This document shows positions 8,345-12,800 of a stretch of DNA of 12,800 bases, in pieces. The notes under the pieces were generated by a model that worked only from the letters and a program-made list of their open reading frames with translations, made no database searches and was not told the origin of the DNA. The position numbers and the translations under genes were made by a program. The number at the start of each line of letters is the position of its first letter. Position 1 is the first letter of the stretch. This stretch comes from Euperipatoides rowelli (Eukaryota > Onychophora > Udeonychophora > Euonychophora > Peripatopsidae), in assembly GCA_003024985.2 (NCBI GenBank), contig PXIH01S0005908.1. One strand, given 5' to 3'.

Positions 8345-9105
8345 AGAAAATATAGACGATTGTACAGGGAACATTTCTGATATGAGCTGAAAAAACACAG
8401 TTCAGATTTGGTCATAGTGAGATATGAGAAGCAACAGTACCCAGTCTCCTAATAAAACTGCCAAAGAATGAAGGTTAGAAATGGTCAGGAAAAAAATACA
8501 TTTTTTTTTTCACAAATGATTGCGTAAAGATGGAAATCAATCCACCTAAAATTTGTGGAAAAACAATAATGTTTTCTGTTCCAGAGCAAAAATTTAATTC
8601 TGGAAGTTGCCTTACATTGTAACCCAAATTCCTTACTGTAATAAATTGGTAATGCAAGTATGAGTACAACCAAATCGATGTTTTTTAATTTTGGACACCC
8701 TCACAAAAAAATAATCTGCAAGCGCCCATGACACTTATATGTATTTTCTTTCACTACGCTTATATACACATGTTATAACGCTCAATCTGCTTATTTTGTA
8801 GCAAACTACATATTTGAAATGCTTTTGTATTATTTTATTTATAAATAACTAGTGTAAAACCAAATAAAAAATTTGTTACAAATTAAAGATCTTTTCAGTT
8901 TGAGCAGAAAGAAAAGAATGAAAATTTTGCCAGTTTTCTGTGCTGTGTTGCTAACTCCTCTTACCAAAAACTTCAAAAAGTCTCTAAATATAAAGAAAAA
9001 AAGTCACTGTATGTAATTTTGCTGGTTTTAGCCACACAATTATCACTTTCATAATAGACACTACATAAATGATACAATATAGCCTACTGCATAACCTACA
9101 CTATA
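8345..9105. other. AT-rich, predicted intron interior
   Basis: Mostly AT-rich. One good acceptor-like site (GTTTTCTGTTCCAG, AG at 8583-8584) is followed by 18 open codons (SKNLILEVALHCNPNSLL) to TAA at 8639. Its phase does not fit the exon at 7378, so it is not included in the gene model. Two overlapping minus-strand frames at 8475-8673 have no splice or start support. Confidence 0.3.
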
Positions 9106-9107
9106 AA

Positions 9108-9123
9108 AATAATAATAATAATA
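9108..9123 (+). repeat. (AAT)n microsatellite
   Basis: Five uninterrupted AAT units followed by a partial one. Short and unremarkable for AT-rich DNA. Confidence 0.8.
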
Positions 9124-9176
9124 CATACTGTACCTATTTTTTTTAAAAAAAATACTTAATCTTCCTTTTCAACCAG

Positions 9177-9415
9177 GTGTTGATGACTGGGATATGTATC
9201 AAACTTCTATCTTTCAAAAAATTACTAGAAAAGTTGCCAGTTGCCTTTATAAAATTTTTGTCGTTAAGCAACACAAATCCCCTAGATTTAGTGACTTATC
9301 GTTAAAGTTAGCAACACTTTCTGTGTGTCATATCTTAGAAAAAAGACAGAAACGGAAAATTTTAGTTATTAATAAATTTGCTAATATAAAAAAAAAAAAG
9401 GATTTTATTAAATAG
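9177..9415 (+). CDS. predicted last coding exon, unrecognised basic protein
   Basis: A branch-like CTTAAT and the tract CTTCCTTTTCAACCAG precede the exon (AG at 9175-9176). It starts GT, completing a Ser codon with the A left by the exon ending at 7452, then reads VDDWDMYQTSIFQKITRKVA, SCLYKIFVVKQHKSPRFSDL, SLKLATLSVCHILEKRQKRK and on to TAG at 9413-9415. The product from ATG 7416 would be 91 residues: an acidic N-terminal dozen, a central helix-prone part with four cysteines in total (one in the first exon), and a strongly basic C-terminus (EKRQKRK, then KKKK). No signal peptide, membrane segment or known motif is visible. The stop codon's last base is the first base of the duplicated segment 9415-10116. 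Composition is protein-like, but 78 open codons is not rare enough in AT-rich DNA to prove coding. Confidence 0.4.
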
Positions 9416-10116
9416 AAAATTAAAACTATTGTTCTATGTAACTATTCTCTTGTCCTTCATTTATATTTAAATTATCATACCAGCTGTTGTTTAAATTCAT
9501 AAATATCATAATTTACTTCTCAAGATTTATATTAAACAATAAATCTTCTTGAGATGAAAATGAAAACATGAGGGGGGTAGAGTGTTAACATTTATTTTTA
9601 ATTACAAAGTTTTATAATCTGAAAAAAAAAAAATTAACATTTTTTTTCTTTTGTTTAGTGTTTTTTATCATCAGATGTAGCTTAAAAATTGTGTACTTGA
9701 TTTAAAATCAAAAATCGGTAACTAATTTTGTCATTGGGGAATATAAAAGAGGTCAGTAATATCATAATAGCCACAGTATTTTTAGTACAAAATTGATTAG
9801 ATTTTTTAGCACTTCAATAGACTTCTAAATTTACTGCATTTTCAAGCATGAATTTAGATTTAGCCGAGATAAAAAAAAAAACAGAGAAGGTCCCTATGTC
9901 CTGGAAGAAAAAAAAAATGGGGGTGGGGATATATAACGTTTTCAATGATTAAACATTGTCAAGTTTCATAATGGATATATTTTCATTTAAGGTACCATAA
10001 GACCATTGATCTTATTAATTGATATAATTTTATTGTATTTTTTTTAAAAATCAAACTAGACAGTTTCTTCATTGCTTTGCAACTTTGTTTTTCTTTTTTC
10101 ATTTTATTTATCAAAT
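9415..10116 (+). repeat. perfect direct duplication, copy A (702 bases inside window)
   Basis: Compared base by base with 12099-12800, I find no difference, including A12, A11 and A10 runs and the T-runs. The offset is a constant 2,684 bases. The match begins at G9415; the base before differs (A9414 versus T12098). The right end is unknown because copy B is cut by the window edge. Content is AT-rich and looks like a 3' untranslated region plus downstream DNA: stop codons in all frames, a poly(A) signal and a GGGGGGTAG patch. No terminal repeats or coding frame were seen. Confidence 0.95.
9538..9543 (+). other. candidate poly(A) signal AATAAA (copy A)
   Basis: AATAAA about 120 bases after the stop at 9413-9415, followed within some 30-50 bases by a G/T-containing stretch (GAGGGGGGTAGAGTGTT). 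This is the usual layout of an animal cleavage site. It supports, without proving, a transcript end here. Confidence 0.35.
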
Positions 10117-10830
10117 AGATTTGACATTTTAATGGATAGTATGATCTTATTTATGGTATATAATATAGGTCTAAGTGTTTAACTGTTATTTTTTTTTTAA
10201 AAAAAAAACAGTTTACTGTTTCCTTTTTTTTTAGTTTCCCTCACAATAAAATCTCCTTTATTTAGCAATAATGTTTTACTTTTGGCAGCTGTTTTTTTTA
10301 CAAAGGGTAGAACAAGCTTTAAATAAACAGCCTACAATAAAATTTTATAATTTGATGTTTCAAACTATTTTAATATTTTAAATATTAAATATAACTTTTT
10401 ATTTTGTGCAATTTATTATTTAGGTGTAGCTTACTTAAAACATTATACAATGAAATAGGGGAGGGAGACATCTATAAAAAAAACACATAAAAGAGTAGAG
10501 TTGTCTGTATATTGGTAAGGTTTGCTACTCTCCACAGCTACTCATTTAGTGCAATGATTTTGGTACTCTTATGACCTTTTTGTCCTTGGGGTAAATTAAA
10601 AAAAATAGGGTAAAAGGAGCTCCAATGTTTGTTGACCAAATGTATAGCAAACTATGTAGTCCCATTAATCCACAAATAGTCAATTTGTAGCCAATGGGTG
10701 GTTTCTTTTGTTTTTATTACTTATATAATACTTTCAACTTGCAATGTATATATAATTTTTATTAAATATCAAATGGGCACGACCCTGCATTCATTGTATT
10801 GATGTCTATAGGTATGCATGAATTGTTCCA
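10117..10830. other. AT-rich non-coding stretch
   Basis: It contains the T10A10 palindrome at 10181-10213 and otherwise AT-rich DNA. There are no open frames or repeat matches within the window. Whether copy A of the duplication continues here cannot be judged because copy B stops at the window edge. Confidence 0.4.
10181..10213. repeat. T10A10 palindrome with short arms
   Basis: AACTG (10181-10185) and CAGTT (10209-10213) flank T10 (10189-10198) and A10 (10199-10208), with a TTA bulge on the left. It could be a tandem of homopolymers that happens to be palindromic; it resembles a terminator hairpin but is not meaningful as one in animal DNA. Confidence 0.6.
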
Positions 10831-10836
10831 GGATAA

Positions 10837-10929
10837 CCATTAGCTGATACTGAAAATGTCTCATTTCAAGCTTGGAATGTGTCATTTATTAAACGTTGTG
10901 TCTCAGATGAATGGGTGATGCTACCTTAA
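10837..10929 (+). other. short protein-like open stretch
   Basis: Thirty codons between TAA (10834-10836) and TAA (10927-10929) read PLADTENVSFQAWNVSFIKR then CVSDEWVMLP. The composition is more protein-like than the surrounding AT-rich frames. AG sites lie at 10829-10830 (GTTCCAG) and 10841-10843 (CATTAG); the second would open the frame with CT, compatible with a phase-1 upstream exon. It could be an alternative last exon, a fossil of one, or chance. Confidence 0.15.
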
Positions 10930-11417
10930 GATGTTTCCGAGTTATTTTGCATATGACTTGTTGCTGATGGAATATGCTGAGTGGGCATCTGTTACAATTT
11001 CTTTCCTCACTCAAAAAAAAAACAAAAAAAACATAGAAAATTTAATGGGGAAAATAAATATCCATGCAATTTAATACTCAGAATTAAATTCCATTAACTC
11101 AGGACTTTGGCTCTGGAATTGCACATGTCACCTCCGCTATTTAATCCAAGATGATTATAAAAAATATGGTGTTTGTAAAACCTTTCGGCAATATCTGAAA
11201 CTTATCTGGTAAACATAAAAATCCGTATATCAGAAAAATATCATGCAGTCTATTTTGAAACATAATTACTGATATGCTAATTTCCCACAAATTTCCAATC
11301 AATTACAAATACAAGTAACTAATGAAACAAAACCCCTTCTCCTCTCTCACAACATAAGCCTACATAAAAACAACTCTTTAAAAACTGAAATATTACCATA
11401 ACAGTTTTATATGCTAT
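10930..11417. other. AT-rich non-coding stretch
   Basis: AT-rich with A-runs near 11011-11030. No gene, fold or repeat match supported. Confidence 0.4.
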
Positions 11418-11817
11418 ACCCAGGACCCATATATGGGAGAGGGAAGGTTGGATGGGGCTGTAGTACCGTTCCCATGTATGAAGAAACGTCATCAGAAACT
11501 ACATAGTTATGACCAGAGGATGATGAGAGGGGGGGACTGTAGGTCTTGACAAGGGTCCCATAGGCCAAGAAAATGTCAACAAAATGCCCATACCCCCCCC
11601 CCCCCAGAAAAAGCTTAAGGGGCCCTTAGGCCTGGCCAAGGGGCTCGAAGGTAAACAAAACATCCATATCATAAAAAAAAAAAAAAAAAAGCTTATTAAA
11701 TGTACACAAACAAGAACAGGCTTATCAAAAATATATATATGGGCCCCGCCTAGATTTCCTGTCCTAGGGCCATAATTAGGATGTGGTGGCGCTGGTTATA
11801 CCTGCATTTATGATTTT
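11418..11817 (+). repeat. G/C-run-rich interspersed repeat, copy 2
   Basis: Sister of 7912-8340 in the same orientation, anchored by the identical AAACTACATAGTTATGAC at 11496-11513, then GACAAGGG, CCCATAGGCC, two modules ending AAGCTTA (about 11619) and AAGCTTATTAAAT (about 11689-11702), and a tail with TAGATTTCCTGTCCTAGGG and TTTATGATTT. It carries C13 (11593-11605) and A18 (11673-11690). The C-run sits in the first module here but in the second module in copy 1, so the modules differ between copies. A 63-codon plus-strand frame across it (11584-11775) is low-complexity and not a gene. Confidence 0.65.
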
Positions 11818-11819
11818 CA

Positions 11820-12060
11820 GTATGAATTCTTTTTAGGATATACTGTAACACATTTTCTTCATTTATTATCCATCCTACTTAGACAAATGAACAATGCAAG
11901 GTAAAAATACCATATAATTTTCCAAATCAATTACTCTAACTCATAGCTTTTAGTAGTAGCTTAAACAATTGGTATTTCTTAGACAAGGTCCACTACATTT
12001 TTCAAATGCTCCCCCCTCCCCTCCCACAAAAAAAAAAAGATAATTTTTCACTCTCTCTAT
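11820..12060. other. AT-rich non-coding DNA before the second duplication copy
   Basis: It includes a C/T-rich patch with an A-run at about 12008-12040 and ends in a pyrimidine tract (TTTTTCACTCTCTCTATACAG) that makes a strong acceptor-like site at 12063-12064. Confidence 0.4.
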
Positions 12061-12064
12061 ACAG

Positions 12065-12100
12065 GGCTTCATCTGTATAAAATTTGTAATAAATTCATGA
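12065..12100 (+). CDS. possible alternative last exon at the duplication junction
   Basis: The acceptor-like tract ending at 12064 is followed by GGC TTC ATC TGT ATA AAA ... TCA TGA, 11 codons to TGA at 12098-12100, whose last two bases fall in duplication copy B. Joined instead to the phase-1 exon ending at 7452, the frame would start A|GG CTT CAT and read through the junction (TTC ATG AAA ATT AAA) into the duplicated segment to TAA at 12184-12186, 39 codons after the split codon. In copy A that same frame is the one closed by TAG at 9413. Short and speculative; listed because the acceptor is good and the position is striking. Confidence 0.15.
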   Translation, partial: GFICIKFVINS

Positions 12101-12800
12101 AAATTAAAACTATTGTTCTATGTAACTATTCTCTTGTCCTTCATTTATATTTAAATTATCATACCAGCTGTTGTTTAAATTCATAAATATCATAATTTAC
12201 TTCTCAAGATTTATATTAAACAATAAATCTTCTTGAGATGAAAATGAAAACATGAGGGGGGTAGAGTGTTAACATTTATTTTTAATTACAAAGTTTTATA
12301 ATCTGAAAAAAAAAAAATTAACATTTTTTTTCTTTTGTTTAGTGTTTTTTATCATCAGATGTAGCTTAAAAATTGTGTACTTGATTTAAAATCAAAAATC
12401 GGTAACTAATTTTGTCATTGGGGAATATAAAAGAGGTCAGTAATATCATAATAGCCACAGTATTTTTAGTACAAAATTGATTAGATTTTTTAGCACTTCA
12501 ATAGACTTCTAAATTTACTGCATTTTCAAGCATGAATTTAGATTTAGCCGAGATAAAAAAAAAAACAGAGAAGGTCCCTATGTCCTGGAAGAAAAAAAAA
12601 ATGGGGGTGGGGATATATAACGTTTTCAATGATTAAACATTGTCAAGTTTCATAATGGATATATTTTCATTTAAGGTACCATAAGACCATTGATCTTATT
12701 AATTGATATAATTTTATTGTATTTTTTTTAAAAATCAAACTAGACAGTTTCTTCATTGCTTTGCAACTTTGTTTTTCTTTTTTCATTTTATTTATCAAAT
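12099..12800 (+). repeat. perfect direct duplication, copy B (runs off the window)
   Basis: Identical to 9415-10116 over all 702 bases present, in the same orientation. It begins within TGAAAATTAAAAC just after an acceptor-like site. It includes the same AATAAA at 12222-12227. The copy continues past the window end, so the full length and the nature of the duplication (tandem of 2,684 bases, dispersed, or assembly error) cannot be settled here. Confidence 0.95.
12222..12227 (+). other. candidate poly(A) signal AATAAA (copy B)
   Basis: Exact copy of the signal at 9538-9543, with the same downstream G/T-containing stretch. If both copies are real, either could end transcripts of the gene predicted at 7378-9415. 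Confidence 0.25.

Noticed and set aside
8137-8415. 92-codon minus-strand frame
   Set aside because: It crosses the C8A24 tract of an interspersed repeat and is rich in F- and G-runs; an artefact of the repeat.
10181-10213. T10A10 palindrome as a transcription terminator
   Set aside because: Rho-independent terminators are a bacterial signal and this is animal-like DNA; the structure is probably just adjacent homopolymers.
11584-11775. 63-codon plus-strand frame with proline and lysine runs
   Set aside because: The proline run comes from C13 and the lysine run from A18 inside a repeat; not a gene.
9415-12800. Long terminal repeats of a retrotransposon (two identical direct copies with sequence between)
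   Set aside because: The copies lack TG...CA ends at the visible boundary, and the 2-kb interior has no gag or pol frames, primer-binding site or polypurine tract. The right end of the repeat is unseen, so a non-autonomous element is not fully excluded.
1-12800. CRISPR array, toxin-antitoxin, phage or other bacterial system
   Set aside because: No regularly spaced repeats, no operon-like frames, and composition and splice signals that point to animal nuclear DNA.

Overview
This window looks like nuclear DNA from an animal, most likely an invertebrate. It is very AT-rich by eye, full of A and T runs, and has no open frame longer than 94 codons. There are no bacterial operons, ribosome binding sites or rRNA, and I recognised no tRNA. 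Short stop-free stretches flanked by pyrimidine tracts ending in AG, GT(A/R) donor-like sites, AATAAA signals and several families of diverged interspersed repeats all point to introns and intergenic DNA. I cannot name the species. I recognise no protein family here, so every coding call below is a prediction from splice signals, reading phase and amino-acid texture alone.

Layout. The left end (319-423) holds a possible last exon of a gene entering from the left, followed by AATAAA signals. Bases 560-2040 are featureless AT-rich DNA. At 2045-2282 there is a protein-like stretch in two frames (one apparent +1 break) behind a good splice acceptor. From 2730 to 5110 the window is repeat territory: two copies of a pyrimidine-rich repeat (2733-2880, 4011-4190), a weak foldback (2953-3036), a strong 51-bp-stem hairpin (3458-3586), a diverged local direct repeat (4209-4271 / 4421-4478) and a candidate MITE with terminal inverted repeats and a 10-bp direct repeat at each end (4766-5106). 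On the minus strand, 5187-5548 is a GC-richer, protein-like but frame-broken stretch.

The best gene candidate is on the plus strand: an exon at 7378-7452 (start codon 7416) and a last exon at 9177-9415. The acceptor, donor and codon phase agree, and a poly(A) signal follows at 9538. The intron carries one copy of a G/C-run-rich repeat (7912-8340) whose diverged sister lies at 11418-11817.

The clearest structural feature is a direct duplication: 9415-10116 recurs at 12099-12800 with no difference seen over 702 bases, including every homopolymer length, and runs off the window edge. Both copies begin at a stop codon of a possible last exon (TAG 9413-9415, TGA 12098-12100). This is either a very recent 2,684-bp-spaced duplication affecting a gene's 3' end or an assembly artefact. 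I see no defence, mobile protein-coding or RNA-based system that I could defend as new; the hairpin and the duplicated 3' end are the two items most worth testing.
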